A stretch of DNA of 64,000 nucleotides from Lentzea aerocolonigenes (GTDB lineage Bacteria; Actinomycetota; Actinomycetes; Mycobacteriales; Pseudonocardiaceae). Under the pieces are notes generated by a model. The model saw only the letters and a list, made by a program, of their open reading frames with translations, was not told where the DNA came from and did no database searches. The position numbers and the translations under genes were made by a program. Below, in pieces: positions 1 to 9,300 of this stretch (positions are counted from its first letter, which is position 1; the number at the start of each line of letters is the position of its first letter). Location: the NCBI RefSeq assembly GCF_000974445.1, contig NZ_BBOJ01000006.1:1-64000 (forward strand). Reading direction: 5' to 3'.

Positions 1-2
1 AC

Positions 3-245
3 CCACGCCTGATGCTGATCGAAGGCGCGAAATACAGCCCGCAGGACAACCCCGTCGAACGCATCTGGGCCGGGCTCAAACACCACATCGCCAATACCGC
101 ACCCGCCACCATGGCCGGCCGCGTCCGCCAGGCACACGCCTACTTCCGCGACCGCACCACCGAACAGAACCTCACCACCACCGCACCCTGGACCAGCCCC
201 TGGCTACCCCAAGGTTTCGGACAAGACTTCTGGCCACGTGCTTAG
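3..245 (+). CDS. IS630-family transposase, C-terminal part (cut by window edge)
   Basis: The reading frame is open from the first bases of the window, so only the last 80 or so residues of the protein are present. The segment SPQDNPVERIWAGLKHH matches the third catalytic region of IS630/Tc1-type DDE transposases, in which a glutamate follows an NP(I/V)E(R/K) signature and then W..LK. The enzyme family cuts and pastes its element into TA dinucleotides. Whether this copy is complete upstream cannot be judged. I could not identify a terminal inverted repeat just downstream of the stop. It marks the left part of the window as mobile or accessory DNA. Confidence 0.8.
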   Translation, partial: PRLMLIEGAKYSPQDNPVERIWAGLKHHIANTAPATMAGRVRQAHAYFRDRTTEQNLTTTAPWTSPWLPQGFGQDFWPRA

Positions 246-292
246 CTGTACGAGTTGCCGTCGTACGACCAGGCAGCACGAACGCGTACGTC

Positions 293-667
293 GTGACCAA
301 AGAGATTCACGTGGGAGCGCGTCTGCCAGGCGGCCTGCTGATCACAGCGATCGAACCCGCGCTCAGTATCGACACCTGCTATGACTGCGCCCACGTCTTC
401 AACGAAGGTGCGCCTGCAGTGCATGTCGTCCAAGACGAGGAAGCTCTAGCGGCACAACGCGATGTTCTGCATCTGCATTGCGCGCAGATCCGCAGCGCGG
501 ACTCCCTTCGCTATGTGGTTGCCGAACAACACACGGCCACCTTCGCCGCGCTGCGGCAGGCCGTCGAGAGGCTGACCCAGTCGACCCACCGCAGTAGCAA
601 GATCAAGAACGCCATCAACGACGTGTCAACGGCATTCGACGCCTACAGCGCGTTGTTCGAGAACTGA
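293..667 (+). CDS. Hypothetical protein (124 aa)
   Basis: I do not recognise this family. The GTG start at 293 gives a soluble 124-residue protein with no signal peptide or membrane segment. The C-terminal half (about residues 70-124) looks like one long amphipathic helical region ending in KIKNAINDVSTAFDAYSALFEN-like sequence. It contains a CYDC motif near residue 30 and another isolated Cys near 63, which could be structural. Codon use is typical of a high-GC genome. It is the first of four small co-directional genes that lead toward ssb, so it is probably accessory cargo of the element. No strong Shine-Dalgarno sequence is visible before the GTG. Confidence 0.55.
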   Translation: MTKEIHVGARLPGGLLITAIEPALSIDTCYDCAHVFNEGAPAVHVVQDEEALAAQRDVLHLHCAQIRSADSLRYVVAEQHTATFAALRQAVERLTQSTHRSSKIKNAINDVSTAFDAYSALFEN

Positions 668-772
668 TGCACCGCACGTTTTCGGTCGCCAGCTCCCAGC
701 ACTCGTTCTCCACCTTGCCTGGTGGCAGTTCACGTCAGTTCTCGCGACGACCCGTCAGAAGGGATCTGTCCG

Positions 773-1252
773 ATGGAGTTTCCCAAAGCTGCAGCGCTCA
801 CCGCCGAGGACATCTCTGCGCTCGTGTCATCCGACGCGGTCACCTTCCTGTTCGATGCCCGAGCCGGCACTGCAGTCGCACGAGCCACCAAGACCTGCGA
901 GGAGCTAGACAACCGCACCATCGCGTGCGGCGTCGAGATCGTCGGGTTCCAGCTAGAGCGGCCCTTCGACGTCGAGTGGAACGAGCATGCAGCCGTCACC
1001 ACGGTGTGTCGAGCCCGGCTGTTCCAGTCGGACCTGTCTTGGTCGACCGTCCTGAACTTGCTGCGGCCGGGCGATCGCCTCACACAACGGTGGCTCGCCG
1101 ACGCTCGCAACGACACCCTGCACGACACCGGCCTCACGGTCGACGAGCTCGCGATCGAAGTCGGTCGTAGCGGTCCGCCGTTGGTCTTCCACGTGCTCAG
1201 GCATGTCACCACACCCGACGACCCATGCCGGTTGGTCCTGCGCCGCACGTAA
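773..1252 (+). CDS. Hypothetical protein (159 aa)
   Basis: I do not recognise this family. I chose the ATG at 773, which has a GAAGGGA ribosome-binding site eight bases upstream, over an in-frame GTG at 722. The protein is soluble and acidic, without signal peptide or membrane helices. Its middle part alternates short beta-like stretches (GVEIVGFQLERPFDVEW; VCRARLFQSDLSW), which suggests an alpha/beta fold. It sits between two other orphan genes on the same strand with gaps of roughly 100 and 40 bases, consistent with one transcript. No function can be assigned. Confidence 0.55.
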   Translation: MEFPKAAALTAEDISALVSSDAVTFLFDARAGTAVARATKTCEELDNRTIACGVEIVGFQLERPFDVEWNEHAAVTTVCRARLFQSDLSWSTVLNLLRPGDRLTQRWLADARNDTLHDTGLTVDELAIEVGRSGPPLVFHVLRHVTTPDDPCRLVLRRT

Positions 1253-1291
1253 TCGCCTCCGGAAACGAGCCTCATGGCCAGGGAGAGCAGC

Positions 1292-1633
1292 ATGTCCGAG
1301 CCTTCCACCTCCACTCCCCAAACCGGCGTCAATCCCCCGACGCAGGACTATTCACGCGGCGAGTCCCCGGATCGTTCGTTGCTCTCTGCGGTGACCACCC
1401 TCAGCGATCTCCGGGCGCTTCTCCCGATCCTGAACAGCGACCGTGCGGTGTTCGCGGCGGCCGGCGTGATCGCCCACGCCGCGTGCTCCGGCCAGTTCGA
1501 CAACGAGGAGCTCACCGTCGTGGTGACCGATCTCTGCGCAGACCTGTTGCACCTGGCCGATGCCCTGGGCATCGACCACGCCGAGCTTGCTGCCGATAGC
1601 CAGGCCTACTACTTGGACGAGCTCGGCCGCTGA
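1292..1633 (+). CDS. Hypothetical protein (113 aa)
   Basis: I do not recognise this family. I chose the ATG at 1292 because GGGAGA lies five bases upstream. An in-frame ATG at 1274 would add six residues. The first 35 residues are rich in Ser, Thr and Pro and probably disordered. The rest (LSDLRALLPIL through LGIDHAELAADSQAYYLDE) looks like a compact helical bundle. There is no membrane segment or catalytic signature. It is in the same direction as its neighbours and probably belongs to the same small cargo operon. Confidence 0.55.
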   Translation: MSEPSTSTPQTGVNPPTQDYSRGESPDRSLLSAVTTLSDLRALLPILNSDRAVFAAAGVIAHAACSGQFDNEELTVVVTDLCADLLHLADALGIDHAELAADSQAYYLDELGR

Positions 1634-1710
1634 TCCGCAACGCTCCCAACCGAACCTCCGCCTCCTCCCACGATCGGAGTCGGCTTCAACCGCAGAATGA
1701 GGATCACGTC

Positions 1711-1929
1711 GTGACCAGCTCTCCGATGCTGCTCTACGACCCACTCCAGGTGTGGTCACAGGTCTTCAGCAACCCAACGCTCGCCGCGGCACTAGCCGAC
1801 GTCTTCTCCTGCATCGAGATCAACGTCATGGCCGGGCTGCTCGATGAAGCGGGCGAGCCTCATGCCTCGCGACGCTGGCTGTCCCGCCACCTCGCAGACT
1901 GCCTCACGCCCGAGCGACACCTGAACTGA
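1711..1929 (+). CDS. Hypothetical small protein (72 aa)
   Basis: This small gene starts at GTG 1711 after a weak GAGG site. The product is 72 residues with a hydrophobic centre (LAAALADVFSCIEINVMAG) and a basic C-terminus. It shows no motif I recognise. It is the last of the orphan genes before the structured leader of ssb. Its size makes it less certain than its neighbours, but it stays on the same strand with a short gap and normal high-GC codon use. Confidence 0.45.
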   Translation: MTSSPMLLYDPLQVWSQVFSNPTLAAALADVFSCIEINVMAGLLDEAGEPHASRRWLSRHLADCLTPERHLN

Positions 1930-2256
1930 CGCACACAGGAATCCACTGCCCGGCACACGGCCGACCAAAAGCACGGGGCAAGTTGAGGAGCGAGGGTGAG
2001 CAAGGTCCACCCGAGGGACCTGTCGATCTGCGCCGACGCTATCAGCTCGTTCCAGGTCCGCGCCGATGAACCCGGCCCGAAAAGCACGGGCCGGAACCCC
2101 CGCCGCCCCCTGCGGGGCCTTCCACGACCTGAGCTCCGAGACGCAGATCGACAGCCCCCTCGGGCGAACCCACTCGAAGTATTGCCAGCGGGTGGGCGGA
2201 TTCGAGAACCGGGGAGGTCGGGATCCGATCACCGAATCTGACAAGGAGTTCTCGTC
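1930..2256 (+). other. Structured non-coding region before ssb
   Basis: No convincing gene is visible in these 327 bases, but the sequence is rich in symmetry. CCGGCCCG at 2072-2079 pairs with CGGGCCGG at 2087-2094 around a seven-base loop. CCCCGC at 2098-2103 pairs with GCGGGG at 2112-2117. A 13-base inverted repeat, CTGTCGATCTGCG at 2020-2032 and its complement at 2142-2154, encloses both hairpins. AAAAGCACGGG occurs twice as a direct repeat, at 1967-1977 and 2080-2090. It may be a structured 5' leader of ssb, or a replication or transfer site. A short open frame from 2066 also crosses it. Confidence 0.55.
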
Positions 2257-2730
2257 ATGGCTGGAGAGACCACCATCACCGTCGTCGGCAACCTCACCGC
2301 GGACCCGGAGTTCCGCTTCATCCAGAGCGGTGCCGCGGTGGCGTCCTTCACGGTCGCGTCTACGCCCCGCACGTTCGACAAGCAGTCGGGCGAGTGGAAG
2401 GACGGCGAAGCGCTGTTCCTGCGGTGCAACGTGTGGCGGCAGGTCGCCGAGAACGTGGCCGAGTCGCTCACCCGCGGTTCGCGAGTGCTCGTCACCGGGC
2501 GCCTGCGCCAGCGTTCCTTCGAGACGAAGGAAGGCGAGAAGCGCACGGTGGTGGAGCTGGAGGTCGACGAAATCGGCCCCTCGCTGCGCTACGCGACCGC
2601 GAAGGTCAACAAGGTCAGCCGTGGAGATGGCGGCCGGCCCGTTCAGCACGCCCCCGTGCCGGCTCAGGACCCGTGGAACGAGGCACCGCACGCCAGCGCT
2701 CGTGGCTTCGTCGGCGAGCCCGCGTTCTGA
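2257..2730 (+). CDS. ssb: Single-stranded DNA-binding protein
   Basis: The 157-residue product is a bacterial SSB with an N-terminal OB fold: [18 protein letters not shown] opens the domain, followed by the conserved block with [17 protein letters not shown] and [19 protein letters not shown] (residues about 5-110). It coats single-stranded DNA during replication, repair and transfer. The C-terminal tail is short and ends in GEPAF, so the acidic DDxIPF tip that recruits partner proteins in chromosomal SSBs is only weakly kept. The ATG at 2257 has AAGGAG about ten bases upstream. Carriage of ssb near a relaxase is typical of conjugative elements, so this is probably the element's own copy rather than the housekeeping gene, which normally lies next to rpsF and rpsR. 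Confidence 0.93.
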   Translation: MAGETTITVVGNLTADPEFRFIQSGAAVASFTVASTPRTFDKQSGEWKDGEALFLRCNVWRQVAENVAESLTRGSRVLVTGRLRQRSFETKEGEKRTVVELEVDEIGPSLRYATAKVNKVSRGDGGRPVQHAPVPAQDPWNEAPHASARGFVGEPAF

Positions 2731-2740
2731 CCTCTACACC

Positions 2741-2775
2741 GAGCGGGCCCGGATGCACAGCGTCCGGGCCCGCTC
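2741..2775 (+). terminator. Hairpin terminator after ssb
   Basis: A perfect 13-base stem, GAGCGGGCCCGGA and its complement, closes a nine-base loop starting 11 bases after the ssb stop codon. There is no T-tract, as is usual in actinobacteria. Confidence 0.8.
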
Positions 2776-3353
2776 CGGCTGCGGTGGCCGATGAGGGCGC
2801 CCGCCACCGCCACCTCGCCGTCCTTCACCAGTTCTCTCCGGCCGATCAGTGGCGCGCGTCCATCCACCTAGGACGTTGCAGCCCGATCCCCCTGGCCGGA
2901 CGCATCCGCCGCGCCCCAAGCGGGTTGCGTCCGGCCAAGGTCGGCCGCTCGGTCCTGCACCCGATGAACCTCAATGCTCTCCGGCCGAGCTGAGGCGCGT
3001 GCTGCCACCCCACAGCACAGCTGCCCGCTCGCCCTCGGCCAGGCGTGCGCGAGACCCCGCATCGCCACGCCTGGCCAGGGTTGTCCGGCTATCCACCACA
3101 GAGGTCGAGGATGGGCTCCTCCACTGTGGACGAGCTTGGAGGTGCGCCCCGACGAAAGAGGTCTGTCGTGCAGAAGCAGACAAGCGATCGGAGGCTCGGC
3201 ACGCCAACATGTTCCAGGTCGACTTCTCACCCGATCGTGGGACAAGGCCGAGGAAGAGAACCCGCCGCAGCACACGAAGTCAGCACGACCGCTCGTCCTC
3301 TCCATCACCGGTTCCGCGGACCGCACCGCCGACGTGCTCTACCCTCAAATCGC
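2776..3353. other. Region without a recognisable gene
   Basis: Several overlapping open frames exist on both strands, as expected at this GC content, but none has a plausible ribosome-binding site combined with recognisable protein sequence. I see no further strong hairpin. The last part must carry the promoter of the membrane-protein gene at 3354. Confidence 0.4.
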
Positions 3354-3782
3354 ATGAGGGTCACCGCGCTGGTCGTGTTCATGCGTCTCATCGGCGCTGG
3401 CGGAGTCGGCGCCTACGTCGGAGCCGCGGCCTCCGGTTTGATCGCCGTACTGACCGGCAAGGTGTTCGCACCAGGTAGCCCTTGGACGACTGGGCTGCCG
3501 TTCCTGATCGTGATCGGCGCGGTGCTCACCATGGGCATCGCACGGCTGACGCGTGCTTGGTTCCTGCCGGCTGTCGCGACCCGGCGCATTCTGTGGGGTG
3601 CTGCGGCCGGAGCGGTGCTCCTACCGCTGGCGGTCGCCGTCGGAGAACTCGGAGATCTCGCCCCCATCGCGGTCGGCCTGATGGCCATCGGCTGGGTGAC
3701 CACGGTCGTCCTCTGGATTCAGTGGTTCCGTCGTCGTTCCAGCCACTCCCCCCGACGGAGGGCCAGCGAACGAGCGCGCTAG
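3354..3782 (+). CDS. Small integral membrane protein
   Basis: The 142-residue product has four hydrophobic segments, at about residues 3-33, 45-63, 77-98 and 101-123, followed by a basic tail (RRRSSHSPRRRASERAR) that should face the cytoplasm. I chose the ATG at 3354, the first in-frame start that precedes the hydrophobic region. It resembles the small spacer-type membrane proteins seen on actinobacterial plasmids and integrative elements, but no family can be named. Its 3' end overlaps the convergent gene at 3779-4264 by four bases. Confidence 0.6.
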   Translation: MRVTALVVFMRLIGAGGVGAYVGAAASGLIAVLTGKVFAPGSPWTTGLPFLIVIGAVLTMGIARLTRAWFLPAVATRRILWGAAAGAVLLPLAVAVGELGDLAPIAVGLMAIGWVTTVVLWIQWFRRRSSHSPRRRASERAR

Positions 3783-4264
3783 GCGAGCGTCGCCGCTACG
3801 GCCGGGTCAGCCGGGTCGGGTGCCAGGTCTGTCAGGACAGGAGGCTCGCTGGCTTCGACGGTGGACTTCCGCTCGTCCCTGCCTGCCGCGATCAGTCGCC
3901 GAGCCGTCTTCTCGTCCACTCCGAACAGTGTGGCGATCTGCTCGACTGTTCGGTCTGCCTCGGCGGCGGCCAGCGCTGCGCGGCCCTGCTCGGCCCGGTG
4001 CTGCTCAACCACGACATCGCGCCGTTCGTGAAGTCGTGCGATCGCCAGCTCATGAGGAGCCGTACGTCGTTCACACTCCTGCTCCGCCTCAGCGATCTTC
4101 TCGTCGGCCAAGAAGTACACCTCGAGAGCAGAGTCGACATTCCGCTCGTTCTCGCGCTGCTGTGCAAGCTGCTCTACGTGCCGCTCGCGCGCTGCAGCCA
4201 GTCGCCTGCTGACCATGGTCGACCGGCGTGCCCGACGCCTGCCTCCGGCTCCAGATGCAGCCAT
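3779..4264 (-). CDS. Coiled-coil protein with helix-turn-helix-like C-terminus
   Basis: The 161-residue product starts with a basic stretch (GGRRRARRSTM), continues as a long charged helix (about residues 18-110, rich in Ala, Glu and Arg) and ends with VEQIATLFGVDEKTARRLI, which has the spacing of a helix-turn-helix of the kind found in small plasmid regulators and resolvase tails. The final 30 residues are Pro/Ala/Asp-rich. An ATG at codon 17 is an alternative start. It is probably a DNA-associated accessory protein of the element. The gene is convergent with, and overlaps, the membrane-protein gene. Confidence 0.6.
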   Translation of the reverse strand: MAASGAGGRRRARRSTMVSRRLAAARERHVEQLAQQRENERNVDSALEVYFLADEKIAEAEQECERRTAPHELAIARLHERRDVVVEQHRAEQGRAALAAAEADRTVEQIATLFGVDEKTARRLIAAGRDERKSTVEASEPPVLTDLAPDPADPAVAATLA

Positions 4265-5067
4265 GCCCTTCTCCCTCCCGATCCGTCCTTAGTTCCAAGC
4301 GAACGACACGGTGAGAAGAACGTCAACGAAAACCGGCCCAGATCGGTTGTTTCGCCGACGCCCACGGGAACACGGCGACAGACCGAGCCATCGAACAGCG
4401 AAGGCGTGCCGGCCCGATGGACCAGCACGCCTTCGTGTGTCGTCGCATAAGCCCACGAGGGGCTCACCGCACAACGCGGATCTCGCCAGAAACTGCGACG
4501 ACAAGTTGCCGGCGCACAGGACTCAGTAAGACCCAAACCGGCATCGCAGAGTCTAGCGGTCTGTGACCGCCGAATGTGCAAAGGCGATCCGCCGCAGGCG
4601 ACACGACCGCCTCGCGCCAGGCCGCCTTGACGCGACTCCGAACTCTCCAAGCCGCCCAGCTGCGCCTCAACCTGCCTGCGCTGAGTGGTCACCTGAGCCC
4701 CCCTGCCCTCAATCATCTTATGCCGTGCCAGCCGCATCAAGGCACCCCAAAAACATTTTGCCTCCGCAGGCTCCGTCAAAATCTTTTTCGGGACCCACCT
4801 TGACCCGGCCGTCACACCACAAGGACCGGCAGGGACAGGGGGAGCGGGGAGGAATGGGCGGCATTTCAACAATTGAACTGCCACACTCAAGGCATTGACC
4901 AGCGGATATCTTGCAAATCGCGCGCCAGTGAATATGCAGATACACCCCATCGTGCTACTTCAATTTCTTGCGAAGCACCCTATTCGGTCACTAGGATCAG
5001 AATTGCAAGAAAGAAGCGCCGGGAACGCCAGACCCGGTGAAGCACAAAATCAGTAGTGGGGTAATCC
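4265..5067. other. Long intergenic region, locally AT-richer, with inverted repeats
   Basis: No confident gene lies here. An 11-base inverted repeat (CGAAGGCGTGC at 4399-4409, complement at 4425-4435) and a six-base hairpin (GCGGTC at 4556-4561, GACCGC at 4565-4570) are visible. From about 4740 to 5060 the sequence is clearly richer in A and T than the surroundings and includes runs of A and T around 4750-4790. A minus-strand frame from 4945 to 4718 could encode about 75 residues with several Cys pairs (CLECG, CPC), starting at GTG, but I cannot support it further. The promoter of the gene at 5068 must lie in the last part. Confidence 0.45.
4399..4435. repeat. 11-bp inverted repeat
   Basis: CGAAGGCGTGC (4399-4409) and its exact complement GCACGCCTTCG (4425-4435) are separated by 15 bases. 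It could form a hairpin in RNA or bind a dimeric protein. It lies upstream of the minus-strand coiled-coil gene and far from other gene ends, so it is not an obvious terminator. Confidence 0.6.
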
Positions 5068-6087
5068 ATGTCTGCAGCTATTTCTGTTCCAGAGACCATT
5101 TCCGAGCTTGCCGAGCTGGTCAGGTCAGGCAACATCCGCGCAGCCCGCAAGCTCGGGCGGAAGTTGCTCAAGGTCGCGCCCACGCGGACGCTGTGGGTGA
5201 TCGCGCGCATCGCCAACGAGCTGGACGAGCGCCCGCACACCGCCCTTGCGTTCATCAACCACCTGTTGGAGACCGCCCCGAGCCAGGAAGACCGTGCGAT
5301 CGTCGCGGCATGCTTGCCCGAGCCGGGTGAAACGCGCCGGACCGTTGAACGGAGCTCCCAGCGCGCGCCGCATTGGAACAGCACCAACAAGCACGAAGCG
5401 CCGCGCGATCTGAAGACCGAGCAGCGGAACGAGCTGCGCCGCAAAGCTCGTTCCCGTCAGGAACAGGCCGACGCCGCCGGGTTCGCTCGCTACCGCGTCG
5501 ACAGCGCCGGAGTTGCGGACGGGGATCAGGTGCCGGACCGCCATGACCGTGCGGCCGCCGAGCAGGTCTACGCCTCAGGGTTCGACTACGACCGCGCGGC
5601 GTTGTACGCCAATGAGGTGCCGTTCGCGTGCCTCGCGTGCGGGATCTGCCGAGGACGCTATGACCTGAACGCAGCGCGCGTCCAAGCCGGACATGGTGAC
5701 GACATGCTGTGTGGCGAATGCCGTGTGGTAGGTTGCGCAGGTCTCCCGGAGTTGGTGGTTGGCCACAGCCTTGCAGACCTTGTGACGGCCCGTTGCTCGT
5801 TCGTCTGGACGAAGCACGGCGACGTTGTCGCGCGGGCACTGCTGCGCTCCGACTGGCGCCACGCCCCTACGGATGCCGTGCGCGAGATCATCACGGACTA
5901 CGCACGCGCTTACCTTTCAGCCGAACCGCCCGCCGAAGCACGGCAGGATACCGCCGAACTCAGCGACTGTGTGACGTGCGGAGTCCAGCGCGAACCTAAC
6001 GACACCAACGCACCTGTCGCCGACGACGGCCAGTGCGCCGCGTGCCGAGAGCTGGCCGCCGAGCTGGACGAACTGGCCGCCGCGTAG
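5068..6087 (+). CDS. Hypothetical protein with Cys-rich (zinc-finger-like) C-terminal half
   Basis: The 339-residue protein has a helical N-terminus (about 1-70, ISELAELVRSGNIRAARKLG), a charged linker (about 90-160) and a C-terminal half with metal-binding-like cysteine clusters: CLACGIC near residue 190, CGECRVVGC near 216, and CVTCG then CAAC in the last 40 residues. This suggests two small zinc-binding modules and a role in nucleic-acid or protein binding. The family is unknown to me. A GTGGGG site lies ahead of the ATG at 5068. A strong terminator follows the gene. Its position before the relaxase gene suggests an element maintenance or transfer accessory role, which is inference only. 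Confidence 0.65.
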   Translation: MSAAISVPETISELAELVRSGNIRAARKLGRKLLKVAPTRTLWVIARIANELDERPHTALAFINHLLETAPSQEDRAIVAACLPEPGETRRTVERSSQRAPHWNSTNKHEAPRDLKTEQRNELRRKARSRQEQADAAGFARYRVDSAGVADGDQVPDRHDRAAAEQVYASGFDYDRAALYANEVPFACLACGICRGRYDLNAARVQAGHGDDMLCGECRVVGCAGLPELVVGHSLADLVTARCSFVWTKHGDVVARALLRSDWRHAPTDAVREIITDYARAYLSAEPPAEARQDTAELSDCVTCGVQREPNDTNAPVADDGQCAACRELAAELDELAAA

Positions 6088-6114
6088 AGGTCCCAACGCA
6101 CGAGCGCGTTCCCG

Positions 6115-6140
6115 AAGCCCCCGGTTTCCGCCGGGGGCTT
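6115..6140 (+). terminator. Hairpin terminator
   Basis: AAGCCCCCGG at 6115-6124 pairs perfectly with CCGGGGGCTT at 6131-6140 around a six-base loop, 28 bases after the stop of the 5068-6087 gene. Confidence 0.8.
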
Positions 6141-6395
6141 TCGCGTGTGCACCTCCCCCGTGCCTCAGCAGCCCAGCCTCTCTTCTTGCCCCCGTCCAGG
6201 CCTGCCCGCCCTCACCTCCGAGCCGCCCTCACCCGCCGCCCGCCGCTCCCCAACCTCCGTCCCTCAGCCCGCCGGCACACAGCACCTCTTGCACTGTGAG
6301 TGCTCCACGGTTCTGAATCGATAAACCACCGAGTTTTGCACGCTATTGGCGCGCGTGCTGGACGTCCTTTCACGACCGAGTTTGAGCTGGTGGTT
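6141..6395. other. Pyrimidine-rich region upstream of the relaxase gene; candidate oriT region
   Basis: Positions 6140-6290 are strikingly C-rich and G-poor on the plus strand. Downstream, GCACGC (6338-6343) and GCGTGC (6353-6358) form an inverted repeat around TATTGGCGC. MobF relaxases usually nick beside an inverted repeat close to their own gene, so this is a reasonable place for oriT, but no known nic sequence is recognised. The relaxase frame remains open back to GTG 6300. The residues it would add have atypical codons, so I treat them as non-coding. Confidence 0.3.
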
Positions 6396-9300
6396 GTGAT
6401 CGGCGTGCGCAAGCTCTCGCCCGGTGGGCACCAGTACCTCACCGGCTCGGTGGCTTGTGCGGACCGCGGTCTGGAGGCCGGCGAGTCACTGTCGGACTAC
6501 TACTTGGCGCACGGCTACCCACCTGGCGAATGGTTCGGGCGTGGCGCAGCCGTTCTGAACATGCACGGCGAAGTCACGGCCGCACAGATGAACGCGCTGT
6601 TCGGCGAAGGCCGCCACCCGGACGCAGACCGCATCCAGGCGGAGATGATCGCCCTCGGTCACACCGAGGCGGAAGCCTTGTCCGCCACCAAACTCGGCTA
6701 CCGGTTCCCTCAGTACGACGGTGCGGATCGGTTGCGCGGCAAAGTCATCGAGGCCTACAAGCGGCACAACCTCGACAACAACCTGCCGCCAGGCGCTCCG
6801 ATCGATGACGCCACACGCGCGGACCTTCGTCGCCTCGTCCTGTCACAGGCTTACGCCGACGAACACGAAGGCCAGCTGCCTTCAGAGGACGAGCTGACCA
6901 AGTGGCTCGCCGCGCAGAAGAAGGCCATGAAGTCGGCCGTCAGCGGCGTAGAGCTCGTTTGCGCGCCTTCGAAATCCGTCAGCGTCGCCTGGGCGCTCGC
7001 CGACGAGCGCACCCGCGAGCTCCTCGTGAGTCTTCATCGCCAGGCGGTGCGCGAAACCCTTGCCTACTTCGAGAACACCGTCGCGTACACCCGCAAGGGT
7101 GCTGGTGGCTACACGCAGCACGACGTGAAGGGGATCACCGCAGCAATCTTCGAGCACTGGGACTCACGCGCGGCCGACCCGCATCTGCACACCCATGTGC
7201 TCATCAGCACGAAGGTGCAGGGCCCGGATGGACGCTGGACCTCATTGGACGGACGCACCGTCCTCGCCGCTGCGGTCACGTTGTCGGAGTACTACAACAG
7301 CCGTGTTCGCGACCTCTGCCGCGAACACGGTGCCTCGTGGACCGAACGCCCCTCTGGTGGCATCGACGCGAAGCGGCCGACGTGGGAGCTGGACGGAGTG
7401 CCCGCCGCCCTGTTGACCGGTTTCTCGCAGCGCGCGGCCCAGGTCGAGCAGGACCGCGCCCGTCGAATCGTCGAATTCCGTCGGCAGCACGGCCGAGAGC
7501 CTTCTCCCAAAGAGGTTCTCGAGATCTCCAAGCGTGCCCAGTACGGCACCCGAAGCAGCAAGCAGGCGCCGCGGTCACTGGCCGAACACCTCCACCGCTG
7601 GCGTCTCCGGGCCGAGAAAATGGTCCCCGAGCAGGTGATCGATGCGCTGGGGCAACGAGTGTTCGGCGGCCACGCCGACAACATCGCGGACTTCAACCTG
7701 CACGAGCTCGCCAAGGCAACGCTCACAGTTGTCTCCGACCAGCGTGGTCACTTCAACACCTGGAACATCGAAGCCGAAGCACATCGCCAGACCGCGCACC
7801 TGCGTGTCGCGGACAGAGGCCGCGACCAGTTGATCGCCGATGTCGTGCGCACGGTGCTGCAATCGCCGGACCTGGTGTCGCTGGAGGCACCTTCGCTGGT
7901 AGCCGAACCGAACGCTCTGCGGCGACGTTCCGGCGAGTCGGTCTTCGTCGAGCACAATAGCCAGCGGTTCACGACCGGCCGAACCTTGCGCGAGGAGTCC
8001 GCCCTAGCCACCTGGGGTGCCCTCACCGACGGCCGTCGTCTTCTTCCAGAGACTGTTGCCAACGCGATTTCCGGAGGAGGTTCGCTCAACCGCGGCCAGC
8101 GAGCCGCCGTCACCTCGTTCGCGAAATCCGGACGCCGAGTGCAATTGCTGTACGCCCCAGCCGGAGCCGGCAAGACCACTGCGATGCGGGTCTACGCCAA
8201 CGCCGTGCGCGCGGAAGGTGGCCGGGTGTACGCGTTCGGGCCGAGCGCACGGGCCGCGCACGTGCTCGCCGACGCGATCGACGCCCGCCCACACACCCTG
8301 CACCAGGTCACCTTCGCTCAGAAGATAGGCGTTGCAGAGAAAGCCTTCCCGTTCCGCCGCGGCGACGTGCTGATCATCGATGAGGTCTCGATGGCGGGCA
8401 CGCACACATTGCATGACGTCGTCGCCTTCGCTTTGCGCCGCGGAGCCGATGTCAGGCTGGTCGGCGACGACAAGCAGCTCGCAGCAGTGGAAGCCGGTGG
8501 CGCGGTCCGCTGGTTCGCACACGTCCACGGCGCCGTGCGGCTCAAGGAGGTCGTGAGATTCCGCGATCCCGGCCAGCGGGCCGCATCGCTCGCACTCCAT
8601 GACGCTGATCCCGCGGGCCTCGACTACTACTTCGACCAGGGCTGGATCTCTGACGGCAGCCGCGAAACGATCCGAGACGCCGCCCACCGTGCCTGGCGCA
8701 ACGACCTCGACGCCGGCCACCAGTCTCTGCTGATCGTCCCGACCAACGACGACGTCACCGCGCTCAACCTTGAAGCCCGAGCGCTGCGCATGCTCCGCGG
8801 AGATGTGAGCGGCAAGGGTCGGGCTGCACAACTTCACGACGGTACCCACGCCAGCGCTGGCGACTGGGTAGTCACCCGTCGCAACGACCGGCTGCGGACG
8901 TTGTTCGGCGGCAAGGACTTCATCAAGAACGGCGACACGTGGGACGTCGTCAAGGTACGTCGCGACGGTGCGCTGAAACTGCGGCACCAGGTCAGCCGCG
9001 GCACCGTGGTGGTGCCCTCCAGCTACGTCACCGAGGAGGTCGAGCTGGGCTACGCGGCCACGATCAACCGCGTCCAGGGAATGACAAGCCGCGGTTCCGC
9101 GCATGCGATCGCCACCCACGGCATCTCTCGTGAACAGCTCTACACCCTCGCCACTCGCGCCGTGAACGACAACCGCATCTACGTCGAAACCCACCAGCAC
9201 ACCATCGACTCGCACCAGGAGACGCCACTCGAACGGACCGCACGCGGCGTGCTCGAGGCCGCCCTCACCCGTTCATCGGCCGAGACTGCCGCCAACGAAG

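Noticed and set aside
4174..4950. Minus-strand frame of 258 codons
   Set aside because: It overlaps the coiled-coil gene in another frame and has no consistent protein features; only the short Cys-rich frame in the same region was kept as a weak candidate.
8004..9215. Minus-strand open frame of 403 codons
   Set aside because: It is antisense to the helicase part of traA and has no protein-like pattern.
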